Source: Metapseudomonas boanensis
GTDB lineage: Bacteria > Pseudomonadota > Gammaproteobacteria > Pseudomonadales > Pseudomonadaceae
Direction of reading: 5' to 3'
Length of the DNA stretch: 64,000 nt
Assembly: GCF_018704125.1 (NCBI RefSeq)
Contig: NZ_JAGTIS010000002.1
Location: 558,001-622,000 of the forward strand
The notes under the pieces were generated by a model. The model saw only the letters and a program-made list of their open reading frames with translations, was not told the origin of the DNA and did not search any database. A program made the translations under genes and the position numbers. Within the stretch, counting starts at the first letter, position 1, and every line of letters begins with the position of its first letter. Below are positions 17,699 to 28,334 of this stretch, piece after piece.

Positions 17699-19068
17699 CC
17701 GCCACGCTAGACGCCCACACCCAGGTGCTGCTGATCGACGACGACCCGCACCTGCGCCAAGCCCTCAGCCAGACCCTCGACCTGGCCGGCCTCAAGGTGA
17801 AGGCCATGGGCGAAGCGCGTGGCGTGGCGGAGATGATCGACAAAGACTGGCCCGGCGTGGTGGTCAGCGATATCCGCATGCCCGGCATCGACGGCCTCGA
17901 ACTGCTGGCCCAACTGCGCCAGCGTGACCCCGACCTCCCCGTGCTGCTGATCACCGGCCACGGTGACGTGCCCCTCGCCGTCCAGGCCATGCGTGCCGGT
18001 GCCTACGACTTTCTGGAAAAGCCCTTCCCCAGCGACCAGTTGGCGGACAGCGTGCGCCGTGCCCTCGATCTGCGCCGCCTGGTGCTGGAAAACCGCAGCC
18101 TGCGCCTGGCCCTGTCCGACCGCCAGCAACTCAGCGGCCGGCTGGTCGGCCAATCGCCCGCCATGCAGCGTTTGCGCGAGCAGATCGGCGCCCTTGCGGC
18201 GACCAACGCTGACGTGCTGATCCTCGGCGAAACCGGTGCCGGCAAGGAAGTGGTGGCGCGTGCGCTGCACGATCTGTCGGCCCGTCGCGATGGCCCGTTC
18301 GTCGCGATCAACGCCGGAGCGCTGGCGGAGTCCGTGGTGGAAAGCGAGCTGTTCGGCCATGAACAAGGCGCTTTCACGGGGGCGCAGAAGCGCCGTATCG
18401 GCAAGTTCGAGTTCGCCAATGGCGGCACCGTGTTCCTCGACGAAATCGAAAGCATGAGCCTGGACGTCCAGGTGAAACTGCTGCGCCTGCTGCAGGAGCG
18501 GGTGGTAGAGCGCCTTGGCGCCAACCAGCTGATCCCGCTGGATATCCGCATCATCGCCGCCACCAAGGAAGACCTGCGCCAGGCTGCGGACCAGGGCCGC
18601 TTCCGCGCTGACCTTTACTACCGCCTGAACGTCGCCAGCCTTCGCATTCCGCCGCTGCGCGAGCGTGGCGAGGATGCCCTGGTGCTGTTCCAGCATTTCG
18701 CCGACGCCGCCAGCAACCGCCATCGCATGGCACCGCGCAGCCTGGACAGCAGCCAGCGCGCCTTGCTGCTGACCCACAACTGGCCGGGCAATGTGCGCGA
18801 ACTGCAGAATGCTGCAGAACGCTTTGCCCTCGGCCTGGACCTGGCACTCGACAACACGCCGCCGGAACTGCCGAAGACCGAAGGCGGCCTTAGTGAGCAA
18901 GTGGAGGCGTTCGAGCGTGCCCTGATTGCCGCAGAGCTGACCCGTCCTCACAGCTCGCTGCGCAGCGTGGCCGAGGCCCTTGGCCTGCCGCGCAAGACGC
19001 TGTCGGACAAGCTGCGGAAGCACAACCTCAGCTTCAGTGGCGGAAATCCCGCAGAAGAGCAGGACTGA
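17695..19068 (+). CDS. dctD: Sigma-54-dependent C4-dicarboxylate response regulator DctD
   Basis: NtrC-family activator, 457 residues. The receiver domain carries the phospho-acceptor in VVVSDIRMPGIDG. The AAA+ domain has Walker A GETGAGKEVV and an intact GAFTGA loop (HEQGAFTGAQKRR) that contacts sigma-54. The C-terminal Fis-type HTH is SLRSVAEALGLPRKTLSDKL. It normally activates dicarboxylate transport genes. The dctPQM genes often found next to it are absent here, but a sigma-54 promoter follows 70 bp downstream. Confidence 0.95.
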   Translation: MTATLDAHTQVLLIDDDPHLRQALSQTLDLAGLKVKAMGEARGVAEMIDKDWPGVVVSDIRMPGIDGLELLAQLRQRDPDLPVLLITGHGDVPLAVQAMRAGAYDFLEKPFPSDQLADSVRRALDLRRLVLENRSLRLALSDRQQLSGRLVGQSPAMQRLREQIGALAATNADVLILGETGAGKEVVARALHDLSARRDGPFVAINAGALAESVVESELFGHEQGAFTGAQKRRIGKFEFANGGTVFLDEIESMSLDVQVKLLRLLQERVVERLGANQLIPLDIRIIAATKEDLRQAADQGRFRADLYYRLNVASLRIPPLRERGEDALVLFQHFADAASNRHRMAPRSLDSSQRALLLTHNWPGNVRELQNAAERFALGLDLALDNTPPELPKTEGGLSEQVEAFERALIAAELTRPHSSLRSVAEALGLPRKTLSDKLRKHNLSFSGGNPAEEQD

Positions 19069-19138
19069 TCGGCAGGTTTTCGCTCATCGAGCGTCGAGCA
19101 ATCGGCGCAAAGCCTCAAGGCAGAGCGTTCCGCCCGGC

Positions 19139-19154
19139 TGGCATGGCGCTTGCT
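19139..19154 (+). promoter_or_regulatory. Sigma-54 promoter downstream of dctD
   Basis: TGGCATG-N4-TTGCT with GG and GC exactly ten bases apart, close to the sigma-54 consensus TGGCACG-N4-TTGCW. An inverted repeat GCGG-AAATC-CCGC at 19040-19052, about 100 bp upstream, could be an activator (DctD) site. No protein gene follows on this strand for at least 600 bp. Confidence 0.65.
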
Positions 19155-19164
19155 CTTACCTTTG

Positions 19165-19254
19165 CACTCAATGCGTGCGTGCATTGCTTATGAGACCTTG
19201 GGCACGTGCCCCGGCCTCCCCTGGTTGCGCCACAAGCGTCTGCCGGGGTTTTTC
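19165..19254 (+). ncRNA. Candidate sigma-54-dependent small RNA next to dctBD
   Basis: Predicted RNA of about 90 nt. A transcript from the sigma-54 promoter at 19139-19154 would begin about 12 bases after the -12 GC, near 19165. It would open with a hairpin (CAATGC/GCATTG, 19169-19186) and end at the stem-loop CCCCGGC/GCCGGGG plus TTTTT (19209-19253). No ORF with a ribosome site fits. The layout resembles CrcZ beside cbrAB and NrsZ beside ntrBC, where the NtrC-family regulator drives an adjacent small RNA. No A-rich Crc/Hfq target motifs were seen, so it is not CrcZ. It could instead be the leader left after loss of dctPQM. Confidence 0.45.
19209..19253 (+). terminator. Intrinsic terminator of the candidate small RNA
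   Basis: Stem CCCCGGC (19209-19215) pairs with GCCGGGG (19242-19248), followed by TTTTT. The loop of about 26 bases has inner pairing between TTG and CAA segments. Confidence 0.6.
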
Positions 19255-19334
19255 TCTCGTGCAGCAGCCATTGCTGCCGCCTCCGGCTTTAGAGCCCAAG
19301 GCAACACCCGGCCACCCGCCAGGTGCGTGAACCC

Positions 19335-19366
19335 AGCCCGGCCCCTCTGAGGCCGGGCTTTTTTTC
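19335..19366 (+). terminator. Strong intrinsic terminator downstream of dctD
   Basis: Nine-base stem AGCCCGGCC/GGCCGGGCT with a seven-base loop, followed by seven T. It would stop any transcript from dctBD or the sigma-54 promoter. Confidence 0.85.
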
Positions 19367-19375
19367 GTCCGCGAG

Positions 19376-19566
19376 TCCCCCCGGGGGGGGGGGAATGCCC
19401 TGGCGAAATACGCTGGAGTTCCAGCCCACCATCCCTCACCCCAACCCTCTCCCAGAGGGAGAGGGGGCTGACCTGAAGCGGTCAAGTGTTGCAGCTGGCT
19501 GCATGCCCTGTAGGAGCGAGCTTGCTCGCGAAGGAGGCGGGTTCGCGGGCAGAGCTCGCTCCTACG
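19376..19566. repeat. Homopolymer block and extragenic repeats downstream of dctBD
   Basis: Contains six C followed by eleven G at 19377-19393 (a possible assembly weak point), a CCCTCTCCC/GGGAGAGGG palindrome at about 19445-19468 that recurs at 49277-49301, and an inverted REP pair at 19508-19566 (TGTAGGAGCGAGCTTGCTCG... / ...AGCTCGCTCCTACG). With the features above this accounts for most of the 670-bp gap 19069-19738; no protein gene is supported there. Confidence 0.7.
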
Positions 19567-19611
19567 AGAGATACCTGCCCAGCAGAAACAACTTCGTGAT
19601 GGTGTAAAACC

Positions 19612-19652
19612 AAAAACGCCGCCCTCCTGCTGAAGGAAAAGCGGCGTTTTTT
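19612..19652. terminator. Bidirectional terminator between dct region and GGDEF/EAL gene
   Basis: AAAAACGCCGC (19612-19622) pairs with GCGGCGTTTTTT (19641-19652). T-runs on both strands let it end rightward transcripts and also the leftward GGDEF/EAL gene, whose stop is at 19739. Confidence 0.85.
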
Positions 19653-19738
19653 CTCACGTGGACAGCATTAGGGCTTTGACCCGCTTTCGCGAATGAGTCC
19701 GCTCAACCCATCCTGCCGGGCGTCAGGGAGAAGGCGAC

Positions 19739-22700
19739 TCAAAGGCTTCCCTCAACGGCCTGGCTCACCTGCCGCTCACGTAGCCAACCCAGGAATCTCG
19801 CCTCGTCCAGCGGGCGGCTGAAGAAATACCCCTGCCCCGATTCGCAGCCCCGCTGGTTCAGCATCGTCAGTTGCTCCTCGTTCTCGATGCCCTCGGCAAT
19901 GCACTCCAACCCCAGGTTGCGGCCGATGGCGATAATGGTCTCCACCAGGGCCACATCGCTGGCATCGCTCGCCAGGCCATCGACGAAGCTGCGGTCTATC
20001 TTCAGGCGGTCCAGAGGCAGCCGCTTGAGGTAGGTCAGCGAGGAATAGCCCGTGCCGAAGTCGTCGATGGCGAAGCGTACGCCCAGGACCTTGAGCGCCT
20101 GCATGGCAAGGATGCACTGTTCCACATCCTCCAGCAGGCTACCTTCGGTTATCTCCAGCTCCAGCCGGCCCGGGGGCACGCCATGGCGGCGTAGCGCGTT
20201 GCTGATGCGTTCGACGAAGCCTGCCTTGCGCAGCTCCCGGGGGCTGACGTTGATCGCCAATACCAACCACGGCCAGTCGGCCTGCCAGCGAGCGAGGCTG
20301 GCACAGGCGTGCTCCAGCAGCCAGTCACCGAGTTCGACGATCAGGCCGGTTTCCTCCGCCAGGGGGATGAACTGCGCGGGCGGCACATCACCGCGCGTGG
20401 GATGGCGCCAGCGCAGCAGGGCCTCGGCCCCGAGTACGCGACCGTCCGCCAGCGCCAGCTGCGGCTGGAACGCCAGGCTGAGCTGGTCGCGGTCGATGGC
20501 CTGGCGCAGATCGCTCTGCATTTGCAGACGATGGTCGATGGCGGCCTGCATTTCCGGAGCGAAGAAGTGCAGCGCGTTGCGCCCGATCTGCTTGGCCCGG
20601 TACATGGCGGTATCGGCCTGTTTCAGGACGTCGGCGGCGACCTGCCCGTGGAACGGGTGCAGGGCGATGCCAATGCTCGCACTGACGGTGAGCTGGTGAT
20701 TTCCAAGTTCATAGCTGCCGTGCAGGCTGTGCAGGAGTTTATCGCCCACTTCAGCGGCGAGTTTGCCGGCGTTTTCAGGGCTGTCCGCCATGGCTTCGAG
20801 CAGTACCACAAACTCATCGCCACCCAGGCGGGCCAAGGTGTCTTCGCTGCGCAGGCAACCCGCGAGGCGCGTTGTGACCTCTCGCAGCAGGGCATCGCCC
20901 ACCGGGTGACCAAGGCTGTCATTGACGGTCTTGAAGTGGTCGAGGTCGATGAACAGCAAGGCGCCATAGCGCTGCTCGCGGATTTCCCGAGCCATGGCGT
21001 GCTGCAAGCGATCCAGGAGCAGACGACGGTTCGGCAAGCCGGTGAGTTCGTCGCTGTAGGCCAGGCGCTCGATCTCCCGCTGGTAGCGCTGGCGCTCGGA
21101 GATATCGGTGATGCTCAACCGAATCAGCGGCCGGCCGCCTCCGGGCAGGCGCACCAAGCGTACCTCGCAGGGCCGGATGCGCCCGGCAGCGTCGCGCATC
21201 AACCAGTCGAAGGTCGGTGTATCCCCGTTGAGTGCGGCGGCGGCATAGGCGCGTCCAACCTCCTTGGAGGATCGCCCGTCCGCCTGCAAGGCCGGGCTGA
21301 AACTGGTTGGCATGCGACCGATCAGCTTCTCGCGGGGCATGCCGAACAGGCGTGCGGCGTTGTCGTTGGCCTCGACTATGCCTTGCTGCAAGTCGAAGAC
21401 CAGGATGGCCTCGGGCGCGTGCTCCACCAGGGTGCGATAGCGCGCCTCGGCCTCGCGTCGCGCGCTGATGTCCTCGACCAATGCCAGCAATGCGTAGAGC
21501 CGCCCGTCCAAGTCGCGCACACCGCGGATGTTGACCCGCGTATGCACCACGCTACCGTTGGGTCGCAGGAAGCGCTTCTCCAGCTCGTAGCCGTCACGCC
21601 GGGCGCTGCGGACCTCTTCGAGCAAGCCAAGCTCGGCCGCGCGGTCGTCCGGCAGCGTCATGCCCATCCAGTCTTCACCACGCAGCTCTTCGCGCGACCG
21701 CCCGAGGATGCTGCACAGCTTGAAGTTGGCCTCCTCCCAACGTTGGTCCGGTGAGCAGAGCGCCATGCCGATCAACGGCGCCTCGAAGAACAGGTGCAGG
21801 TGCTTGTCACGCTCGTGCTGCAGGCGCTCGGCACGTTTCTGCGACGTCAGGTCTAGCATTGCCCCGTAGATGCGTATGACCTGATCACCGTCGTGTTCTG
21901 CCAGTCCCTTGATCCGCAGCCAGCGCGAGCTGCCCCTGGCGCTCGGCATGCGGACCTCCACGTCGAAGGGCTCGGCGGTACGCAGGGTGTGCTCCAGGGT
22001 TTGTTCGAGCAGGCTGCGGCTGGCGGGGTCGAAGACGCTCATCATCTGGTCCAGCGAGGGCACGGCACTGCCCGGCTCCAGTTCGTAGAGGCGGAAGCTG
22101 CCTTCGCTCCAGGACATCCTCAGGCTGGCCACATCCAACACCCAGCTGCCGATGTCGGCAATCGCCTCGGTCTGGTTAAGCAGATGGGTCTGACGCAACA
22201 GTTCCTCGCGTCGCGTGTCCAGCTCCTCCGCCAGCATCTCGCGGGAGCTGACGTCGTGCTGCAGGGCAACGAAGTGGCTGATGCCCCGCTCGTCGCGCAT
22301 TGGCGCCAGGGTGATTTCGTTCCAGAACAGCCCGCCGTCCTTGCGGTAGTTGCGCAGCACCAGATGGCAGGGTTGTCCACGCTCCAGGGCCGCCTGCAGA
22401 CGCGGCAGCTCGGCCTGGTTGCGGTCGTGGTGCAAAAGGAAACGCCAGTTATTGCCCAGCGCTTCCTCACGGGAGTAGCCGCTCATGGCTTCGAAGGCCG
22501 GGTTGCAGTAGATCAGTGGCTGGTCCGCCTGCCGTGCATCGGCGATGGTCACCGCAAGGGGGCTGGCCTGCAGCGCCAGGTTGCTGAGGGCCAACTCTCG
22601 CTGCATCTCGTCGCGGCGGCTGAGGGCCAGGCGAAGGTCGCTGAGACTGCGGCCCACCAGCAAGGCCGAGAGCATCAGCAGAAGCACACTGAAATACAGC

Positions 22701-23521
22701 TCGACGCTCCATTGCTGCTCCGAACCGTCGGCTACTCCGCTCAACTGCCTCAGGGTCGGCATGGCCAGTACGGTGAGGGCGGTCAGTCCACCGCCACAGA
22801 GCGCGCCGGGGAACCCCCAGCCCAGGGCCAGGCCGATCATCACCAGGCCAATGGGCGGCAGAATGAGCATCGGCGGGACCACCGACAGCAACCAGGGGAT
22901 GAATATCACCAACGCCAGGAGCAGGTACCAGGGCGGCAACTTGTGCATCGAGTCCGGCAAGGCCACGCCGGTATGGGCGCCCCAGCCCCGCCGTCCAAGC
23001 CAGGGTGTGAGATAGGTCAGCAACGGCAGGCTCACCACCAGGGCGGTCATGCAAGCACTCAGCCATGCCAGCAGGGCAGTGTCGGCCAAGCCGTCTGCAG
23101 GCGTCGCCCCGCTCATCATCAGGGCCGCCAGTTCACCAAAAACCAGCAGACTCGCAGGCAACAGGACGCCCTGCAGCATGAAGCGCAAGAGCTGAGCAAA
23201 ATCCTGCAGGGCAACGGAGCTGCCGTTTCGCCGCAGCAGCCACCAGGCCAGCGCCACGCTAAGCGTTTCGGGGGCGGCATAGAGCGGTGCCCAGGGCCAG
23301 TCCAGATCCCAGAGCGATGCGCTGAGCAAGGCGTTCAGATAGATCGCCGGGAAGACCCGCTCACCCCACCACAGGCAAAACACCAGCCCGAGCGCGAACG
23401 GCAGGTACCAGGCGGTACCTCCTGCAGCTTGAGTGCCCAACGATAGCCAGGTTGCCAGGTACAGGAGTGGGAGCGGCAACCACCAGGTCCATTGGGGTAG
23501 TCGGTGGGGGACTGCGGGCAT
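19739..23521 (-). CDS. MASE1-PAS-GGDEF-EAL c-di-GMP turnover enzyme
   Basis: 1260-residue membrane sensor with an N-terminal multi-TM MASE1-type region (about residues 1-290), four PAS/PAC modules (starting roughly at residues 315, 445, 570 and 695), a GGDEF domain with intact [11 protein letters not shown], and an EAL domain with [18 protein letters not shown] and [10 protein letters not shown]. Both active sites look complete, so it could both make and break c-di-GMP; the dominant activity cannot be told from sequence. It is monocistronic, ATG at 23521. Its location near the polysaccharide cluster is suggestive for biofilm control but not evidence. Confidence 0.95.
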   Translation of the reverse strand: MPAVPHRLPQWTWWLPLPLLYLATWLSLGTQAAGGTAWYLPFALGLVFCLWWGERVFPAIYLNALLSASLWDLDWPWAPLYAAPETLSVALAWWLLRRNGSSVALQDFAQLLRFMLQGVLLPASLLVFGELAALMMSGATPADGLADTALLAWLSACMTALVVSLPLLTYLTPWLGRRGWGAHTGVALPDSMHKLPPWYLLLALVIFIPWLLSVVPPMLILPPIGLVMIGLALGWGFPGALCGGGLTALTVLAMPTLRQLSGVADGSEQQWSVELYFSVLLLMLSALLVGRSLSDLRLALSRRDEMQRELALSNLALQASPLAVTIADARQADQPLIYCNPAFEAMSGYSREEALGNNWRFLLHHDRNQAELPRLQAALERGQPCHLVLRNYRKDGGLFWNEITLAPMRDERGISHFVALQHDVSSREMLAEELDTRREELLRQTHLLNQTEAIADIGSWVLDVASLRMSWSEGSFRLYELEPGSAVPSLDQMMSVFDPASRSLLEQTLEHTLRTAEPFDVEVRMPSARGSSRWLRIKGLAEHDGDQVIRIYGAMLDLTSQKRAERLQHERDKHLHLFFEAPLIGMALCSPDQRWEEANFKLCSILGRSREELRGEDWMGMTLPDDRAAELGLLEEVRSARRDGYELEKRFLRPNGSVVHTRVNIRGVRDLDGRLYALLALVEDISARREAEARYRTLVEHAPEAILVFDLQQGIVEANDNAARLFGMPREKLIGRMPTSFSPALQADGRSSKEVGRAYAAAALNGDTPTFDWLMRDAAGRIRPCEVRLVRLPGGGRPLIRLSITDISERQRYQREIERLAYSDELTGLPNRRLLLDRLQHAMAREIREQRYGALLFIDLDHFKTVNDSLGHPVGDALLREVTTRLAGCLRSEDTLARLGGDEFVVLLEAMADSPENAGKLAAEVGDKLLHSLHGSYELGNHQLTVSASIGIALHPFHGQVAADVLKQADTAMYRAKQIGRNALHFFAPEMQAAIDHRLQMQSDLRQAIDRDQLSLAFQPQLALADGRVLGAEALLRWRHPTRGDVPPAQFIPLAEETGLIVELGDWLLEHACASLARWQADWPWLVLAINVSPRELRKAGFVERISNALRRHGVPPGRLELEITEGSLLEDVEQCILAMQALKVLGVRFAIDDFGTGYSSLTYLKRLPLDRLKIDRSFVDGLASDASDVALVETIIAIGRNLGLECIAEGIENEEQLTMLNQRGCESGQGYFFSRPLDEARFLGWLRERQVSQAVEGSL

Positions 23522-23703
23522 GCTGACCTCATGTCAATGCGCCACGTGAGGATAGCCCAGCCCGCTTGCACAGCCTATGTCGATTTATAGCCTCGATGCA
23601 TTGCTCGGCCGGCGGTCCCGGCAGGATACCGAAACGCCCTATACCGACCGATTGAGAGGGTGTGCCCCTCGCCCATGAGCGGGCGAGGGGCGGATGGAAT
23701 GGC

Positions 23704-25074
23704 TTAGACCGCGTCGCGCGGCAGTAGCAGGCCCAGTGGCAGGCAGACGCGCGCCTCCAGGCCACCACCAGAGCGGTTGCGCAGCTCGACGCTACCGCCG
23801 TGCAAGGCCGCGATGCGCTTGACGATGGCCAGGCCCAGGCCGGTGCCCTTGCCACCCCTGGCACGGTCGCCACGGATGAAGGGGTTGAAGATATCCTGGA
23901 GTTCAGCCGGATCGATGCCGGTACCGCGGTCGAGCACGCTGAGCACGACATAGGGCGCCGTGTGGTCGCCAGCAACGAACGCTGCTACTTCAACGCCGTT
24001 GCCACCGTAGCGCAGGGCGTTCTCGATCAGGTTGACCAGCAGGCGCTTCATCGACACCCGTCGCAGGGGGAAAGGCGGCAGCGGCTCAAGGCAGAGGCGC
24101 ACCTGCTCCTCTTGCTGGTTGTAGGGTGCCACCACCTCGCGCACCAATTCGCCCAGGTCCAGCTCTTCTACCCGCTCGTCACGGCCGTCACGGATGAATG
24201 CGAGGAACTGGTCGAGGATGGCGTCCATGTCCTCGATGTCACGGATCATGTCTTCGGTCAGCTCCGAATCGCTGCTCATCAGTTCCAGCGACAGGCGCAG
24301 GCGGGTCAGCGGCGTGCGCAGGTCGTGGGAAACGCCCGCCAGCATCAGCTCGCGCTCACGGGCGCCACGTTCGACGTCTTCGGCCATCTGGTTGAAGGCG
24401 CGGTACACCTCGGCCATCTCGCTCGGGGTGTCGCTCACCGGCAGGCGCACGCTGCGCCCCTGGCCGAGTTGGCGGGCGGCGAACACCAGGCGTTTCAGCG
24501 GGGCATTGAGCTGGCGCACGAAGATCCAGGCGGCTGCCGTGGACAGGAGGCCGATGCCGAGGAACCAGCCCAGCACGCTCCAGATACGCTGCCCGCGCAG
24601 GGGGTGTGGATAAAGCGGGATGCGCACCCAGTCCGGCCCCAGTTCTGGGGCATGGACCCACAGCGCTGGCGGGCTCTGGGCACGCAGGCGCACTTCAGTG
24701 CCTGGCCCGAGTTCGGCCTGCATCTGCCGCTGGAATATCTCGCTGTAGGGCCAGTGCTGCTCGCTGGGAGGCACGGCATCTCGGGTCACGCGCTTGAGGC
24801 CGGCAGCCTTGGCCAGGTCGTGTCGCTCTTCTTCGCTGGCCGCCCAGTAGGCACGCAGGGTCAGCGCCGCGCCGTGGCTGTACTGGCGATCCACCAGCAC
24901 ATCTTCGTTCATCATCAGGTAAACCAGGGTCAGCGCCTTGGAGAACAGCACGACGATGAGCACCAGCCACAGGGTGCGGGAGAAGAAGCTCTGCGGGAAC
25001 CAGTAGGGGGCTTTCACCCCCACCCTGGATTGCCCTGCGGCGGGAGCACCCGCCGCGCGATCACTTGTTGCCAT
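23704..25074 (-). CDS. EnvZ-type membrane sensor histidine kinase (AmgS-like)
   Basis: Sensor of an EnvZ/OmpR-type pair, called AmgS in P. aeruginosa where it links envelope stress to aminoglycoside tolerance. 456 residues from the ATG at 25074, which lies inside the end of the regulator gene (14-bp overlap). TM1 about residues 25-50, periplasmic loop, TM2 about 155-180, HAMP, HisKA with AGVSHDLRTPLTRL and HATPase with DRGTGIDP and GKGTGLGLAIV. The longer reading to 25095 is less likely because it enters the regulator further. Confidence 0.92.
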   Translation of the reverse strand: MATSDRAAGAPAAGQSRVGVKAPYWFPQSFFSRTLWLVLIVVLFSKALTLVYLMMNEDVLVDRQYSHGAALTLRAYWAASEEERHDLAKAAGLKRVTRDAVPPSEQHWPYSEIFQRQMQAELGPGTEVRLRAQSPPALWVHAPELGPDWVRIPLYPHPLRGQRIWSVLGWFLGIGLLSTAAAWIFVRQLNAPLKRLVFAARQLGQGRSVRLPVSDTPSEMAEVYRAFNQMAEDVERGARERELMLAGVSHDLRTPLTRLRLSLELMSSDSELTEDMIRDIEDMDAILDQFLAFIRDGRDERVEELDLGELVREVVAPYNQQEEQVRLCLEPLPPFPLRRVSMKRLLVNLIENALRYGGNGVEVAAFVAGDHTAPYVVLSVLDRGTGIDPAELQDIFNPFIRGDRARGGKGTGLGLAIVKRIAALHGGSVELRNRSGGGLEARVCLPLGLLLPRDAV

Positions 25075-25792
25075 CGGGAACGAACACGTAGCCAACGCCC
25101 CAGACGGTCTGGATATAGCGCGGCTTGGATGGGTCCGGCTCGATCAGCCGGCGCAGGCGGGAAATCTGCACGTCGATGGAACGCTCCAGCGCGTCCCACT
25201 CGCGGCCCCGGGCCAGGTTCATCAGTTTGTCGCGGGTCAGCGGCTCGCGCGCATGCTGCACCAATGCCTTGAGCACGGCGAACTCGCCGGTGGTGAGCAT
25301 CTGCACGTCATCACCGCGCTTGAGTTCACGGGTGGCCAGTGACAGTTCGTACTCACCGAAGCTGACGCTCTCGTCCTCGCTCGCCGGAGCACCTGGCACC
25401 TGCGGCGCCTGGCGGCGCAGCACGGCCTTGATACGGGCGAGCAGTTCGCGCGGGTTGAAGGGCTTGGCCAGGTAATCATCGGCGCCCAGTTCCAGGCCCT
25501 GGATGCGGCTGGCTTCGTCGCCCTTGGCGGTGAGCATGATGATCGGCACCTGGTTGTTCGAGGCGCGCAAGCGGCGGCAGGCCGAGAGGCCGTCCTCACC
25601 GGGCAGCATGAGGTCGAGTACTACCAGGTTGAAGATTTCGCGGGCCAGCAAGCGATCCATCTGTTCGACGTTTTCCACCGCGCGCACGCGGAAGCCCTGT
25701 TCGTCGAAGAAACGCTCGAGCAGGCGGCGCAGGCGGGCGTCGTCGTCGACGATAAGGATTTTTTCACCTTCCGAGGTCAAGGTGTTGCTCAT
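25061..25792 (-). CDS. ompR: OmpR-family response regulator (AmgR-like)
   Basis: 243 residues from the ATG at 25792, preceded by GGAGAG. The receiver has ILIVDDDARLRRLL and the phospho-acceptor in LVVLDLMLPGEDG; the winged helix includes TTGEFAVLKALVQHAREPLTRDKL and the C-terminal RYIQTVWGVGYVFVPDG. It is the DNA-binding partner of the kinase gene that overlaps its 3' end. Confidence 0.94.
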   Translation of the reverse strand: MSNTLTSEGEKILIVDDDARLRRLLERFFDEQGFRVRAVENVEQMDRLLAREIFNLVVLDLMLPGEDGLSACRRLRASNNQVPIIMLTAKGDEASRIQGLELGADDYLAKPFNPRELLARIKAVLRRQAPQVPGAPASEDESVSFGEYELSLATRELKRGDDVQMLTTGEFAVLKALVQHAREPLTRDKLMNLARGREWDALERSIDVQISRLRRLIEPDPSKPRYIQTVWGVGYVFVPDGNK

Positions 25793-25884
25793 GTTCTCTC
25801 CTGATTCGACTAGCCACGCATTATCGCTTGCCGCCAACGTCCGGCGGGCTGCCCATTGTTAGCAGATTTTTCCCCGAACGGTTC

Positions 25885-25913
25885 CCTACCCGCCAAAGGT
25901 CGGTGTTTATAAT
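25885..25913 (+). promoter_or_regulatory. Probable sigma-70 promoter for tex
   Basis: A perfect TATAAT at 25908-25913, about 100 bp ahead of the tex start. The -35 position at 25885-25890 (CCTACC) is poor, so only the -10 is well supported. Confidence 0.45.
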
Positions 25914-26011
25914 GCGGCCCTTTCACTTCCGGCCGGGCTCACCTGGCTGGTCTGGTTTTCTGCGGCCCCCGCCGTGGCTCGTGCCGGGCGCTGCCTTTGC
26001 AGGTGTTTTCA

Positions 26012-28330
26012 ATGGATAGCATCAACAACCGCATTGCTGAAGAGCTGGGCGTGCGCCCGCAACAGGTCGCCGCCGCCGTGGGCCTGCTCGACGAAGGCGC
26101 CACCGTCCCCTTCATCGCCCGCTACCGTAAGGAAGTCACCGGCAGCCTCGACGATACCCAGCTGCGTAACCTGGAAGAGCGCCTGCGCTACCTGCGCGAG
26201 ATGGAAGACCGCCGCACGGCGATCCTCGCCAGCATCGAGGAGCAGGGCAAGCTGACCCCCGAGCTGGCCCGCGAAATCAAGCTGGCCGACACCAAGACCC
26301 GCCTCGAAGACCTTTACCTGCCGTACAAGCAGAAGCGTCGCACCAAGGGCCAGATCGCCCTGGAAGCCGGCCTCGGCGAGTTGGCCGATGCGCTGTTCAA
26401 CGACCCGAGCCTGGCCCCGGAGGCCGAAGCCGAGCGTTTCATCGATGCCGAGAAGGGCTTCGCTGACGTCAAGGCCGTACTCGAAGGCGCCAAATATATC
26501 CTTATGGAGCGCTTCGCCGAGGACGCCACGCTGCTCGCCAGCCTGCGCAGCTTCCTCAAGGACAACGCCACCCTCGCCGCCCGCCTGGTGGCCGGCAAGG
26601 AGCAGGAAGGCGCCAAGTTCAGCGATTACTTCGAACACGACGAAACGCTCAAGGGCGTGCCTTCGCACCGCGCCCTGGCGATCTTCCGTGGCCGCAACGA
26701 AGGCGTGCTGAGCATCGCCCTGAAAGTGGGCGACGAACAGCCAGGCACCATGCACCCCTGCGAAGTGATGATCGGCGAGCGCTTCGGCATCAGCAACCAG
26801 GGCCGCGCCGCCGACAAGTGGCTGGCCGAGGTGGTGCGCTGGACCTGGAAGGTCAAGCTCTACACCCATCTGGAAACCGACCTGCTGGGCGAGCTGCGCG
26901 AGGCCGCCGAAAGCGAAGCGATCAATGTTTTCGCCCGCAACTTGCACGATCTGCTGCTGGCCGCTCCGGCCGGCCCGCGTGCCACCCTGGGCCTGGACCC
27001 GGGCCTGCGCACTGGCTGCAAGGTGGCTGTGGTCGACGCCACCGGCAAGCTGCTGGACACCGCCACCGTCTATCCGCACGTTCCGCACAACCGCTGGGAC
27101 GAGACCCTGGCAATCCTCGGCAAGCTCTGCGCCAAGCACGGTGTCGACCTGATCGCCATCGGCAACGGGACCGCCAGCCGCGAGACCGACAAACTGGCCA
27201 TCGAGCTGATCAAGAAATACCCCGGCCTGAAGATGACCAAGGTCATGGTCAGCGAGGCGGGCGCTTCGGTGTACTCGGCATCCGAACTGGCGGCCAAGGA
27301 ATTCCCCGAGCTGGACGTGTCCCTGCGCGGCGCCGTGTCCATCGCCCGCCGTCTGCAGGACCCGCTGGCCGAGCTGGTGAAGATCGACCCGAAATCCATC
27401 GGCGTCGGCCAGTACCAGCATGACGTTTCCCAGCTGCAACTGGCGCGCAGCCTGGATGCGGTGGTGGAAGACTGCGTGAACGCCGTCGGCGTCGACGTCA
27501 ACACCGCCTCCGCAGCGCTGCTGGCACGCATCTCCGGCCTCAACGCGACCCTGGCGCAGAACATCGTCACCTACCGCGACGCCAACGGCGCTTTCAAGAC
27601 CCGTGACGAGCTGAAGAAAGTCAGCCGCCTGGGTGAGAAGACCTTCGAGCTGGCCGCCGGCTTCCTCCGCGTGATGAACGGCGACAACCCGCTGGACGCC
27701 TCTGCCGTACACCCGGAAACCTACCCACTGGTGCAGCGCATCGCCGCCGATACCAGCCGTGACATCCGCTCGCTGATCGGCGACTCCGCCTTCCTCAAGC
27801 GTCTCGACCCAGCCAAGTTCACCGACGAGACCTTCGGCCTGCCGACCGTCACCGACATCCTCAAGGAGCTGGACAAACCCGGCCGTGACCCGCGTCCGGA
27901 GTTCAAGACGGCCGAGTTCCAGGAAGGCGTCGAAAGCCTCAAGGACCTCAAGCCCGGCATGGTGCTCGAGGGCGTGGTGACCAACGTCACCAACTTCGGC
28001 GCCTTCGTCGACATCGGCGTCCACCAGGACGGCCTGGTGCACATCTCTGCGCTGTCGGAGAAGTTCGTCAAGGATCCGTACGAAGTGGTCAAGGCCGGCG
28101 ACATCGTCCGTGTGAAGGTCATGGAGGTGGATATCCCGCGTAACCGCGTCGGCCTGTCCATGCGCATGAGCGACACCCCCGGCGAGAAGGTCGAAGGCCC
28201 ACGTGGCGGTGGTCGCCAGGGTGGCGGCCAGCCGCGTCCGCAACAGGGCAGCCCGCGCCCCAGCGCACCGCCGGCCAGCGGTGCGATGGCCTCGCTGTTC
28301 GCCAACGCCAAACAGATCAAGAAGAAGTGA
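26012..28330 (+). CDS. tex: Tex family RNA-binding transcription accessory protein
   Basis: 772 residues: N-terminal helical Tex domain ([17 protein letters not shown]), a YqgF/RNase H-like domain ([17 protein letters not shown]), helix-hairpin-helix region ([20 protein letters not shown]) and a C-terminal S1 RNA-binding domain ([21 protein letters not shown]), then a Gly/Pro/Gln-rich tail. Tex binds nucleic acids and is linked to transcription under stress. The start at 26012 ([12 protein letters not shown]) is preferred over 25997. A thioesterase gene follows within 5 bp. Confidence 0.95.
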   Translation: MDSINNRIAEELGVRPQQVAAAVGLLDEGATVPFIARYRKEVTGSLDDTQLRNLEERLRYLREMEDRRTAILASIEEQGKLTPELAREIKLADTKTRLEDLYLPYKQKRRTKGQIALEAGLGELADALFNDPSLAPEAEAERFIDAEKGFADVKAVLEGAKYILMERFAEDATLLASLRSFLKDNATLAARLVAGKEQEGAKFSDYFEHDETLKGVPSHRALAIFRGRNEGVLSIALKVGDEQPGTMHPCEVMIGERFGISNQGRAADKWLAEVVRWTWKVKLYTHLETDLLGELREAAESEAINVFARNLHDLLLAAPAGPRATLGLDPGLRTGCKVAVVDATGKLLDTATVYPHVPHNRWDETLAILGKLCAKHGVDLIAIGNGTASRETDKLAIELIKKYPGLKMTKVMVSEAGASVYSASELAAKEFPELDVSLRGAVSIARRLQDPLAELVKIDPKSIGVGQYQHDVSQLQLARSLDAVVEDCVNAVGVDVNTASAALLARISGLNATLAQNIVTYRDANGAFKTRDELKKVSRLGEKTFELAAGFLRVMNGDNPLDASAVHPETYPLVQRIAADTSRDIRSLIGDSAFLKRLDPAKFTDETFGLPTVTDILKELDKPGRDPRPEFKTAEFQEGVESLKDLKPGMVLEGVVTNVTNFGAFVDIGVHQDGLVHISALSEKFVKDPYEVVKAGDIVRVKVMEVDIPRNRVGLSMRMSDTPGEKVEGPRGGGRQGGGQPRPQQGSPRPSAPPASGAMASLFANAKQIKKK

Positions 28331-28334
28331 CCTG

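Noticed and set aside
19377-19393. C6G11 tract as a functional element
   Set aside because: More likely a homopolymer in a repeat-rich gap; length may be an assembly artefact.
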